Shown: piece by piece, positions 52,168 through 61,200 of the stretch | Layout: the number at the start of each line of letters is the position of its first letter | Numbering within the stretch: the first letter of the stretch is position 1 | Assembly: GCA_002490665.1 (NCBI GenBank) | Contig: DKUL01000053.1 | Span: forward strand, 11,937-75,936 | Source: Lachnospiraceae bacterium UBA7205 | Lineage (GTDB): Bacteria > Bacillota > Clostridia > Lachnospirales > Lachnospiraceae | DNA length: 64,000 bases | Reading direction: 5' to 3' | Position numbers and translations under genes: made by a program | The notes under the pieces: generated by a model | The model's input: the letters and a program-made list of their open reading frames with translations, nothing else | Databases searched by the model: none | Told to the model about the DNA's origin: nothing

Positions 52168-52779
52168 TTAAAGCTGTGTTCCATTGTTGTACTGGCTGTC
52201 CGCGTATGCGATTCCGGCAAGAAATGCCTTCTTGTTGGTTTCCACAAATTTTGCAGGCACCCTGGCTTCGATTTCCTGCATCAGTGCGTCACTGGAAAGC
52301 CCGAGCCTTCCGGAGCCGGCAGCGGCGCCAAGAATCGCGACATTAAAGTAGCGCGCGGAGCCAAAGGGTGCACATATTTTTTCGGCATCTATTATCATGA
52401 GATGGCAGCATTTTTCCTTTAAGTATGCAAGCATTTCGGTGCCGTCATAGCCGGTATCGTTCAGGGATTCCGTGGTCGGCTTTACCGGATTGCTGTTGAC
52501 GAGGACGGTTCCGTCTTTTTTGAGGTACGATAAATTGCGTACCGCCTCGGCAGGCTCAAATGCGAGCAGGATGTCGGCACTTCCTTTTGGAATCAGCGGA
52601 GAGAAGGCATTGCTGCCGATGCGGACATGGCTTGTGACGGAGCCTCCGCGCTGTGCCATGCCGATGGTCTCGGCAGAGTGTACGGTATTGCCGCAGTTCA
52701 TGGCGGCAGCTGCAATCAGCTTTGACGCGAGCACGGTTCCCTGACCGCCCACGCCGCATATCAGGATGTCTTTATTCAT
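52168..52779 (-). CDS. iorB: Indolepyruvate:ferredoxin oxidoreductase, beta subunit
   Basis: The 203-residue gamma-type domain subunit begins MNKDILICGVGGQGTVLASK, with the typical GVGGQG motif, and continues with AQRGGSVTSHVRIGS and FEPAEAVRNLSYLK. It works with IorA to decarboxylate aryl-pyruvates to aryl-acetyl-CoA, passing electrons to ferredoxin. GGAGGTG is 6 bases upstream of the ATG; the frame itself is open to 52842. The start overlaps the end of iorA by 8 bases, so the subunits are translationally coupled. Confidence 0.94.
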   Translation of the reverse strand: MNKDILICGVGGQGTVLASKLIAAAAMNCGNTVHSAETIGMAQRGGSVTSHVRIGSNAFSPLIPKGSADILLAFEPAEAVRNLSYLKKDGTVLVNSNPVKPTTESLNDTGYDGTEMLAYLKEKCCHLMIIDAEKICAPFGSARYFNVAILGAAAGSGRLGLSSDALMQEIEARVPAKFVETNKKAFLAGIAYADSQYNNGTQL

Positions 52780-54613
52780 GGCGGGCACCTCCTTCGTCCG
52801 GGACGATTGCCGCTGTGGGGCAGATGCTGCTGCACAGCCCACAGCCCGTACAGAGTCCCTTGTCTATGGTTACTTTTCCGTCCACAATAATCAGTGCTGG
52901 GCACCCGATTTCGCGGATGCACTTTTTGCATTGGATGCATTTGCCGGAAATTTTCATCTTTTCTGCTGGCTTGCTGATGGCGATGCAGGGTGACTGGAAT
53001 AAAATCGCTTTAACACCGGGAAGTGCGGCGCATTCCTTGACGGTACGCACGGCACTGGCGAGGTCTAAGGGGTCAACGACTTCGATTTTTTTGACGCCCA
53101 TTCCTTCCAGAACCTTGACAATGCTCACCTTGTCAACGGCATTTCCCATCATGTTGCGCCCTGTCCCGGGGTGCGGCTGGTGTCCGGTCATGGCGGTCGT
53201 GGAATTGTCCAGCACGCATAATATCATGTCGGCTTCATTGCAGATGGCATTGACCACGCCTGTCATGCCGGAGGCAAAAAATGTGGAGTCCCCGACAAAG
53301 GCAAAACAGACGCCGTCAGGATCCGTCCAGTGGAATCCCTGCGCCATGGTGATGCCTGCACCCATGCACAGGCAGGTGTCAACCATGTCGAGCGGCATGG
53401 CGTTTCCGAGGGTGTAGCAGCCGATGTCACCACAGAAATAACTGTTTTTGTCCGGCAGCTCCTGCATGGCCTTTTTCACGGCATAGAATGAAGCGCGGTG
53501 CGGGCATCCGGCGCACAGGACGGGCGGACGCATGGGGAGTGCGGGCATGTCGGAAAGGTCGATGCCGGATTCCCTTGCCGCTGTGCCAAGGAAGCCTGCC
53601 AGGATTTCTGCGGCAGAGTCGGCGGAATTTTCCCCGCTGGGGCTGACATGTCCGGTAAGCTTCCCATATACCTTGACGGGCAGCCGGTTTGCGCCGATGG
53701 TTCTTAAGAGCGCGTTTTCTATGTATGGGCTAAGCTCCTCGATACAGAGTGCCTCCTCAACGCCCTCTAGCGCCTTTAAGACGAACGTTTCCGGAAATGG
53801 GTAGGGAGTGGCGATTTTGCACAGCCGGATATCTTCATAATCCTTTAGGTATTCTTTTACATATGCGTAACTGACACCGGATGTAAAGACTGCCTTTTTG
53901 CTGTTTCCGGTTATGACATTCATGTCATAATCAGAGAAGTCCCTGCCAATCTCGGGATTGCGCTTTTCAATCATGGCGTGGTTGGCGTAGGAGAGGCGCG
54001 GAAAAATGACCCATTTTTTGGAATCCTTCACAAAACCTTCGTATGGGTGCGGTGTGTAAAACTGCTCCGGTTCGCATGTGAAATCAACAGCAAGGTCAAT
54101 GGAGGCATATGCATGGCAGATGCGTGTCGTCGGCCGGAACAAAACGGGAGTTTTGTATTTTTCAGAATAGACAAACGCATCCTGTATCATCTGGTAGGCT
54201 TCCTCCGGTGAACAGGGGTCAAAGACCGGTATCCGGCAGAATTCCGCAAACATCCGGGTGTCCTGTTCTGTCTGGGACGAGATGGGACCCGGGTCGTCGG
54301 CGGAGACAATGACCATGCCGCCCTTGACGCCGATGTAGGCGAGGGACATGACGGGGTCGGAAGCGACATTCAGACCGACCTGTTTCATGGTGACAAGCGT
54401 TCTCGCGCCTGCATAGGCGGCGCTCGCAGCAACCTCCATGGCGGCCTTTTCATTGACCGACCACTCGAGATGCAGCCCGTCGTGCGGATATTTTTGTATG
54501 GTCTCGATAATCTCGGACGACGGTGTGCCCGGATATCCTGAGACGACATTGACACCGGCAGAGAGTGCGCCAAGCGCAATCGCGCCGTTGCCCATTACGT
54601 ATTCTTTTTTCAT
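52772..54613 (-). CDS. iorA: Indolepyruvate:ferredoxin oxidoreductase, alpha subunit
   Basis: A 613-residue thiamine-diphosphate enzyme subunit. The pyrimidine-binding part starts MGNGAIALGALSAGVNVVSG and YPGTPSSEIIETI; the diphosphate-binding part has CAGCPHRASFYAVKK, FCGDIGCYTLGNA and VGDSTFFASGMTGVVNA. Two 4Fe-4S clusters end the protein: CIQCKKCIREIGCP and CTGCGLCSSICPT. The reaction turns indole-, phenyl- or hydroxyphenylpyruvate into the matching acetyl-CoA. The longer frame to 54697 is not supported; GAGGT lies 8 bases before 54613. It heads the operon with iorB and paaK. Confidence 0.95.
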   Translation of the reverse strand: MKKEYVMGNGAIALGALSAGVNVVSGYPGTPSSEIIETIQKYPHDGLHLEWSVNEKAAMEVAASAAYAGARTLVTMKQVGLNVASDPVMSLAYIGVKGGMVIVSADDPGPISSQTEQDTRMFAEFCRIPVFDPCSPEEAYQMIQDAFVYSEKYKTPVLFRPTTRICHAYASIDLAVDFTCEPEQFYTPHPYEGFVKDSKKWVIFPRLSYANHAMIEKRNPEIGRDFSDYDMNVITGNSKKAVFTSGVSYAYVKEYLKDYEDIRLCKIATPYPFPETFVLKALEGVEEALCIEELSPYIENALLRTIGANRLPVKVYGKLTGHVSPSGENSADSAAEILAGFLGTAARESGIDLSDMPALPMRPPVLCAGCPHRASFYAVKKAMQELPDKNSYFCGDIGCYTLGNAMPLDMVDTCLCMGAGITMAQGFHWTDPDGVCFAFVGDSTFFASGMTGVVNAICNEADMILCVLDNSTTAMTGHQPHPGTGRNMMGNAVDKVSIVKVLEGMGVKKIEVVDPLDLASAVRTVKECAALPGVKAILFQSPCIAISKPAEKMKISGKCIQCKKCIREIGCPALIIVDGKVTIDKGLCTGCGLCSSICPTAAIVPDEGGARHE

Positions 54614-54784
54614 GGTTTTGTACCTCGTTGTAGTTGTTATACTGCACGGCAAAGAGATTTGCCGTGTAACTTCCTTATGATTATAATGCATTTTCACGCG
54701 GAGGGCAATGGAAATGTGTACATTAAATAACGTTCTGAAAATGTGAATAATTAAAGAAAATTCATTTGGAAAATTTATAATAAT

Positions 54785-54804
54785 TATGACATAATGTTGT
54801 CATA
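54785..54804. promoter_or_regulatory. Palindrome upstream of the WYL regulator
   Basis: TATGACA (54785-54791) and TGTCATA (54798-54804) are perfectly inverted with a 6-bp centre, in the 262-base divergent gap between iorA and the WYL gene. TTGTCA at 54797-54802 could be a -35. An operator for the WYL protein or for iorA control is likely by position. Confidence 0.55.
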
Positions 54805-54875
54805 GTTATTTTATTACAATAGACATAAGCGTAAAACATATTCTGTCTGTGCGCCGCCAAAGAAAGGAGAAATCC

Positions 54876-55802
54876 GTGAAAATAGACCGCCTGGTAGCCA
54901 TCATGAATTATCTGCTGCGTCACGGAAAGACTTCCGCGCAAAGGCTTGCGGAGGAGTTTGAGGTGTCACCCAGAACCATTGCAAGGGACATGGAATCGCT
55001 GGGGCAGGCAGGAATTCCGATACAATCCGCGTTTGGTGCGGACGGAGGATACAGCATTGTTGACACCTGTGTCATTGACAAAAAAATCATGAACCGTGAG
55101 GACTTTAACCATATCATCACGGGGCTGTATGCACTGCTGAGCGTTTATAGGGATGAGGGTGTGGTACAGACCATGGATAAGGTGGGTTCCCTGTATGGGA
55201 ATAAGGACTGCCCCGTTCAATTGGATTTCAGCGTGGCAAATGAAAAACATGAGATTAACGAGCGGGTAAGAATCCTGGAAAATGCGATAAGGGAGCAGAG
55301 AAAAGTCTCATTTTGGTATACAAACAATGAAAATGAAACCAGACAGCTTCAGGTCGAACCGGTGCGGCTTGAGTTTAAATGGTATTACTGGTATCTGACG
55401 GCGTATTATTCCGGGCATCAGGATTACTGCATGTTCAAATTAGTCCGTATGGAAGGCGTCGTGGTTCTTGATGAGAAAAATGCCGTGGACCATACGCTTC
55501 AGGAAATTGTGATACAGGACAGGCGGGATGTAATAACCGTGAGACTGCGCGGCAATGCAAAGATAAAGTCCAAATGCCGTGAATACCTGAACGGTGAAAT
55601 AATAAGGGAATATGAAAACGGCGATTTTGAATATTGTTTTTCCGTTCCCGAAAATGAAATTTATTGGTATGGCGTTATCCTTTCTTTTGGAAATAATGTG
55701 ACAATATTGGAACCTCGCAGTGCCATCAGCCGTATTTTGGCAATCTGCGACGAGGTAAAAAAAATTTATGAAAGGTATGGTGATTTGAATGAACATTTAT
55801 GA
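54876..55802 (+). CDS. WYL-domain transcriptional regulator (GTG start)
   Basis: A 308-residue protein with an N-terminal helix-turn-helix (KTSAQRLAEEFEVSPRTIAR, DMESLGQAGIPIQS) and a WYL domain (ISFWYTNN-like strand KVSFWYTNNENETRQLQVEP, then KWYYWYLTAYYSGHQDYCMF and KLVRMEG), which binds ligands or nucleic acid. The GTG at 54876 has AAAGGAG six bases upstream; an ATG at 54849 lacks one. It stands divergent from the iorA operon and may regulate it. The next gene begins 14 bases before its stop. Confidence 0.9.
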   Translation: MKIDRLVAIMNYLLRHGKTSAQRLAEEFEVSPRTIARDMESLGQAGIPIQSAFGADGGYSIVDTCVIDKKIMNREDFNHIITGLYALLSVYRDEGVVQTMDKVGSLYGNKDCPVQLDFSVANEKHEINERVRILENAIREQRKVSFWYTNNENETRQLQVEPVRLEFKWYYWYLTAYYSGHQDYCMFKLVRMEGVVVLDEKNAVDHTLQEIVIQDRRDVITVRLRGNAKIKSKCREYLNGEIIREYENGDFEYCFSVPENEIYWYGVILSFGNNVTILEPRSAISRILAICDEVKKIYERYGDLNEHL

Positions 55803-56352
55803 AAACTGTCCTACGCTGGAAAATGAGAACCTGATTATAAGGCTGATTGAGCCAGAGGATGCAGCGGACTTGTATCAGGTTTATCATGACAAGCTTGCAT
55901 TACCCTTTTTCAACAGCGACAATTGCCATGGCAGCAATTTTTACTGCCGCAATATGGAGGATATGGAAAACACGATTAAATACTGGCTCATAGAGTATCA
56001 CGAAAACAAGTGCTTTGTGCGGTTTTCCATCATTGACAAACGGCAGGAAAAAGCGATAGGGACAATCGAAATGTTTAACCGCAAAGCAGAAGATTTTTAC
56101 GACAATTGTGGGATTCTTAGATTAGACCTGGGGAGCAGTGATGAGAAAAGCGAATTGATTTATGAGATTTTATCGTTGGTGACGGAACCGTTTTATGACT
56201 GGTTTGAGTGTCCCATGATTGCATCCAAGGCAGCCATTTACGCAGTGGACAGGATAGAGGCGCTAAAGAAAGCCGGATATGAAAAATCGGAGAAACCATT
56301 GATTGGGAGCGAGGATATTGCTTACTATGATTATTGGGTAAAGAGAGGTTAA
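55789..56352 (+). CDS. GNAT-family acetyltransferase (RimJ-like)
   Basis: The 187-residue protein begins with ENENLIIRLIEPEDAADLYQ and has the later GNAT segments AIGTIEMFNRKAED, GILRLDLGSSDEKSELIYEI and IMASKAAIYAVDRIEALKKA-like ends (here IASKAAIYAVDRIEALKKAG). The acetyl-CoA loop is less typical than in standard RimJ/RimL proteins, so activity is inferred. It overlaps the WYL gene by 14 bases; the next gene follows 5 bases later. The substrate is unknown. Confidence 0.8.
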   Translation: MNIYENCPTLENENLIIRLIEPEDAADLYQVYHDKLALPFFNSDNCHGSNFYCRNMEDMENTIKYWLIEYHENKCFVRFSIIDKRQEKAIGTIEMFNRKAEDFYDNCGILRLDLGSSDEKSELIYEILSLVTEPFYDWFECPMIASKAAIYAVDRIEALKKAGYEKSEKPLIGSEDIAYYDYWVKRG

Positions 56353-56357
56353 AAAGT

Positions 56358-56906
56358 ATGAACAGAAAGATTATAAATATGAAAGATAAATATTTAGAAA
56401 CATCAGCGCAATTTGTAGAAGATGTTTTTACTGATTCCGAGGGAAAAGAATCTGCAAAGATTGTGAAACAGCTTGTCCTTGAAATACGGAGCAAGCGATT
56501 TTATCTGCCAGAATTGGAATTTATTATGGTTGATGAGGCGGATAATATTTTGGGTTACGCCATGTTTTCAAGATTTCATTTAGAAAGAAAATATGAAAAC
56601 GAACTACTCCTGCTTTCACCTGTTGCAGTAAAGACAGCGTTTCAGAGACAGCATATTTCCAAAGATATTATCGAGTATGGATTTCAGAGAGCAGTTGAAA
56701 TGGGATTTAAGGCTGTCCTTGTAGAGGGAAATCCACAAAATTATAGAGCAAGGGGATTTCAAACATCCCGGGATTTTGGAATTGTTGCAGGCAGAACTCT
56801 TTCCTTGCCGGCACCAGAATGTTTAATGGTGAAAGAATTAGTTGAAGGTGCAGTGGCTCATATCAGCGGTATTGTAGAATATTCAGATTATCAATATTTG
56901 ACATAG
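56358..56906 (+). CDS. GNAT-family acetyltransferase (YhbS-like)
   Basis: The 182-residue protein has LLLLSPVAVKTAFQRQHISK, DIIEYGFQRAVEMGFKAVLV and EGNPQNYRARGFQTSRDFGI, the pattern of YhbS-type acetyltransferases. The ATG at 56358 follows GAGAGGTTAAAAAGT; an in-frame ATG at 56334 lies inside the previous gene. Base composition becomes AT-richer here. It is the last of a probable WYL-GNAT-GNAT transcript. The MITE-like element begins 21 bases after its stop. Confidence 0.85.
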   Translation: MNRKIINMKDKYLETSAQFVEDVFTDSEGKESAKIVKQLVLEIRSKRFYLPELEFIMVDEADNILGYAMFSRFHLERKYENELLLLSPVAVKTAFQRQHISKDIIEYGFQRAVEMGFKAVLVEGNPQNYRARGFQTSRDFGIVAGRTLSLPAPECLMVKELVEGAVAHISGIVEYSDYQYLT

Positions 56907-56926
56907 TGGAAAATTAAAAAAGAGAA

Positions 56927-57060
56927 GTAACTATTCAGTACCTTCATAGTTATGGGCATCAATCCATGCAAATCCACTTCGTGGAGGCTTGATGCATGGT
57001 ATAATTTACGCTTTCTTACGCACTTCGCAGCAAGTGCGCAGTGCTGTACTGAACAGTTAC
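56927..57060. mobile_element. MITE-like element, 134 bp, with 15-bp terminal inverted repeats
   Basis: GTAACTATTCAGTAC (56927-56941) and GTACTGAACAGTTAC (57046-57060) are inverted with one mismatch. The interior folds into hairpins: GCATCAA/TTGATGC with inner TCCAC/GTGGA, and CGCACTT/AAGTGCG. No coding capacity. Such small palindromic elements are scattered in Lachnospiraceae genomes; one copy only is seen here, and no target-site duplication was identified. Confidence 0.7.
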
Positions 57061-57075
57061 AAGGAGAATGCATTA

Positions 57076-57948
57076 ATGAGCAATATTAAAAATTGGATTC
57101 TTGAAGATGAAACTCCAGAAGTGAAATATCGTGCAATGACAGAGCTTTTGTGTATGAAAAAAGATGACCCAGAAGTTATAAAGGCTTATAACAGTTTATT
57201 AGTTTCAGATACAGTAAGTTTGATTATGGATAAATTCAAAACGAATAATAAATGGGAAGATATAAATGCTTTTTGTATCCTTGCAGAAATTGGGTTGACA
57301 CATGAAGATATTCCTATTGATGGCTACCTTGAACGAATCATCAGGAATATGAACCGTAGTATGAAGTGTGCGAGAATATTGCTGTTAAGAAATCTGGTGT
57401 TACTCGGATATTACGAACATCCATGGGTTAAGGAACAAATATCCTTGGCTTTTTCTACAATACGTGAAGACGGCATGGTCAGATGTTTAGACAAAAGCAA
57501 GAAAAGAAATGACTCTAAGCTGCCGGATATGGGGTGCTATAGACAGACAACCACCTATCTTTTATTAGCGGCAGAACTAAAAAAGATAGGTGTTGTTTTA
57601 CCACAATTTGAACTTTTAACAAAGTTTTATATAAACTACCATGTCGCATTTCGCCCTGATGACTACGAAAAAGTTATCATTGAAGAAATGGCGGAAACAT
57701 TTTATCCGATTGACCATGTTCACATAGGTTTACATATGATAATGTATGCGCTTTCGGTTCTTGGCGTGGCGAATCACCCTAATTGCGAAAAGGCTTGGGG
57801 GTTATTGGATAGCAAAAAAGATAGCGAAGGAAAATATATACTTAGCAAGTCTTTTGATGAACTCTACTTTAATGTAGGGAAAGTGGGGAACGCTAATAAA
57901 TGGGTGACATTATATGCGATGCTCTCAGAAAAATATCGCAGGGATTAG
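57076..57948 (+). CDS. Uncharacterised alpha-helical protein, 290 residues
   Basis: I cannot assign a function. The protein is all-helical with repeating pairs (WILEDETPEVKYRAMTELLC, ARILLLRNLVLLGYYEHP, MGCYRQTTTYLLLAAELKKI, HVHIGLHMIMYALSVLGVA) and ends DSEGKYILSKSFDELYFNVG followed by KWVTLYAML. This looks like an alpha/alpha toroid related to prenyltransferase or squalene-cyclase folds, without their catalytic motifs. AAGGAG lies nine bases before the ATG at 57076; the ribosome-binding site directly abuts the end of the MITE-like element. AT-rich; probably acquired. Confidence 0.72.
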   Translation: MSNIKNWILEDETPEVKYRAMTELLCMKKDDPEVIKAYNSLLVSDTVSLIMDKFKTNNKWEDINAFCILAEIGLTHEDIPIDGYLERIIRNMNRSMKCARILLLRNLVLLGYYEHPWVKEQISLAFSTIREDGMVRCLDKSKKRNDSKLPDMGCYRQTTTYLLLAAELKKIGVVLPQFELLTKFYINYHVAFRPDDYEKVIIEEMAETFYPIDHVHIGLHMIMYALSVLGVANHPNCEKAWGLLDSKKDSEGKYILSKSFDELYFNVGKVGNANKWVTLYAMLSEKYRRD

Positions 57949-57971
57949 TGTGAAAAATAAATTTTTCACAC
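57948..57971. terminator. Terminator after the alpha-helical protein gene
   Basis: GTGTGAAAAAT pairs perfectly with ATTTTTCACAC around a 2-base loop overlapping the stop codon. The T-run is in the 3' arm. The remaining gap to 58214 holds another hairpin but no gene. Confidence 0.65.
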
Positions 57972-58154
57972 GGCAAATTTGTGCTTGCGCCCAAATTCGC
58001 GGGCAGTGGCAAGAATGGGGGATTAATATGAGAATGGTATGGGCTTTAGAACTCTTACATATATAGGGCAAATGAAATCAGCTTGAAAAATCAGTACTAT
58101 ATTTATGATTGATAAATACAGCAATCTATTGTATAATATTTCCAACAGAATTTG

Positions 58155-58187
58155 CGTAACAGTCTTAGCATTGGGCTTTCTGTTACG
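58155..58187. promoter_or_regulatory. Inverted repeat before the giant helicase gene
   Basis: CGTAACAG (58155-58162) is inverted at 58180-58187 (CTGTTACG); GAATTTG flanks it on both sides as a direct repeat. It lies 28 bases before the start codon, in the leader or as an operator. Confidence 0.45.
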
Positions 58188-58214
58188 AATTTGCTACAGG
58201 ATAAAGGGGAAACT

Positions 58215-61200
58215 ATGTACAAGGTTGTATTCATTGACACGGAGGTAAGCGTCGAAGGCAATGCCGTACTTGACTACGGCGCCGCCATAGACGGAAGTAC
58301 GCACATCCACACAAGGTCGGCGAGGGCGTTTGAGGACTTTCTCGTTCAACACAGCTCCGGCAGCAGGCGGTTTCTGTGCGGGCACAATATTGTCCATCAT
58401 GATGCCAGGTACATCGGGCGGCAGATGCAGGCAGCGGGGATTACCGACCTGATTGACACGCTCTACCTCTCGCCGCTGCTGTTTCCCAATAAGCCCTATC
58501 ATGCCCTGCTCAAGGACGACAAACTGCTGACCGATTCCCTGAACAATCCCTTAAATGATGCAGTCAAGGCGATGGAATTATTTTACGACGAGGTCAATGC
58601 CTTTCACGGCCTGAACGAGCTGCAAAAAGACATTTACGCGGATCTGCTTAGCCAGAAGGAAGAATTTCGCGGCTTTTTTTCTTATCTCAATTACTATCCG
58701 CGGGGGGATGCCACCTCCCTGATTAAAAGCCTATTCTATGGAAATCTTTGCAACAACTGTGATATCGCATCCATTGCAGGACGTTATCCGGTGGAGCTTG
58801 CCTATGTGCTGGCAATGATTTCTGCAAAGGATACCACCTCCATGATACCGGGATGGGTCAGCATGAAATATCCGGCAGTCTCCAATGTCATCCGGCTGCT
58901 GCGCAATACCCCCTGCACAGAGGGCTGTCAATACTGCCGCAGCGAGCTTGATATTTACAGGCGGTTAAAGCAGATTTTCGGGTATGATGGTTTCCGGAAA
59001 TACGATGGGGAAAATTTGCAGGAGATGGCGGTACAGGCGGCGGTTGACAATCAGTCCCTTCTTGCCATCTTTCCTACAGGCGGCGGAAAATCCATCACGT
59101 TCCAGCTTCCCGCACTGATGGCAGGGGAGCTTTCCAAGGCGCTGACTGTCGTGATATCGCCGTTACAGTCCCTCATGAAAGACCAGGTGGACAACCTGGA
59201 AAAGAAAGGCATTGTGGATGCCGTGACAATCAACGGGCTGCTTGGTCCGATTGAGCGGGCAGATGCCATTGAGCGTGTCGAGAATGGTCTTGCTTCCATA
59301 TTATATATTGCACCGGAGTCCCTGCGTTCCAAGACGACGGAGCGCCTGCTGATGCGGCGGACGATTGCGCGGTTCGTGATAGACGAGGCACACTGTTTTT
59401 CCGCGTGGGGGCAGGATTTCCGGGTGGACTATCTCTATATTGGTGATTTTATCCGGGAACTACAGGAGAAAAAGCAGCTGACGCAGCGGATTCCGGTCTC
59501 ATGCTTTACGGCGACGGCAAAGCAGAAGGTCATCAGTGACATCAAGGAGTATTTCAAGGAAAAGCTGGACCTGGATCTGGCGCTCTATACTTCGGGCGCA
59601 GGCAGGAAGAATCTGCGGTATGAGGTGCTCTACAAGGAGAGTGATGAGGAGAAGTACACAACGCTTCGCTGGCTGATTGAACAGAAAAACTGCCCCGCCA
59701 TCGTGTATGTGTCAAGGACAAAACGCACGGTGGAGCTGGCGCAGAAGCTGTGTGCGGACGGCATTGCCGCGCTTGCATTCAACGGAAAGATGGACAAGGC
59801 TGAGAAACAGGCAAATCAGGACGCCTTCATCCGCGACGAGGTGCAGGTGATGGTGGCGACCTCCGCCTTCGGAATGGGTGTGGACAAGCCAAATATCGGG
59901 CTTGTCATACACTATGACATATCGGATTCGCTGGAAAATTATGTACAGGAGGCGGGGCGCGCGGGCAGGGACCAGAATCTGCAGGCAGAGTGCTATGTAC
60001 TGTTTCATGATGGGGATCTGGACAAGCATTTTATGCTGTTAAACCAGACAAAGCTGAGTATCAGCGAGATTCAGCAGGTCTGGAAGGCAATCAAGAACCT
60101 CACCAGAAACAGGCCGGAGATACAGCGCACACCGCTGGAAATAGCGCGACAGGCGGGATGGGACGAGACCGTGGCAGACATTGAGACGCGCGTGCGGACG
60201 GCAGTGCAGGCTCTGGAGAACGCCGGCTATATCAGGCGCGGGAAAAATGTGCCGCACATCTATGCCACAAGCATTCTTGTCAAAAACATGACAGAAGCCT
60301 CGGTTCGGATAGCGGCGTCATCCAGGATGGGCGAGAAGGAGCGCCAGAACGCCAGCCGGATTATGAATATGCTGATTTCGGCAAGGAGCATAGCAACCGC
60401 GCAGAATGATGACGCGGAGTCCAGGGTGGACTATATTTCAGACAGGCTCGGCATCGAGCGGCAGGAGACGTTCAGGCTGATTCAGATTCTGCGGGAGGAA
60501 AACATTCTCGCAAACACGAAGGATCTGACAGCCTATATCCTGAAAACGGACACAGAGAACAAGTCGCTGAATGTGCTGAAAAAGTATGCCGCTATGGAGC
60601 AGTTTCTTGTCGGTCAGCTTGAAGGCGAAGGACAGTGCATCAACCTCAAGGAATTAAATGAGAAAGCCGTCAGCAGCGGGGTGAAAAATGCGACAGTCAA
60701 CGCGTTCAAGACCGTGCTTTACTATTGGACAATCAAGAGATACATCAAAAAGAGCATCGAAAATACGACCGCAAGAACCATCATTGCCACGGAGCTTTCC
60801 CCCGGGGCATTATGGGAAGAGCGGCAGCAGTGCATTCGACTGTCCGAGTTTATTGTGAAATACTTGTTTGGGAAAAGCAGGATGACAACGCATGGCGGGG
60901 AGCAGCAGCTGGTGGAATTTTCGATTCTGGAGCTAAAGACGGAATATATGAAATATGCGGATAAGGGACGGCTGGCACAGGAAAGCCCTGACATCACGGA
61001 CAAAGCGGTTGAGGATGCACTGTTGTATCTGTCGAAGATTGAAGCATTGAAGCTCGAGGGCGGATTTTTGGTGCTGTATAGCGGAATGCAGATTACGCGG
61101 CTTGAGCTGGACAATAAAATCCGCTACAAGGCGGATGATTACAAAAGCCTGAATGAATATTACAGACAGAAGATGCAGCAGATACATATCGTGGGCGAGT

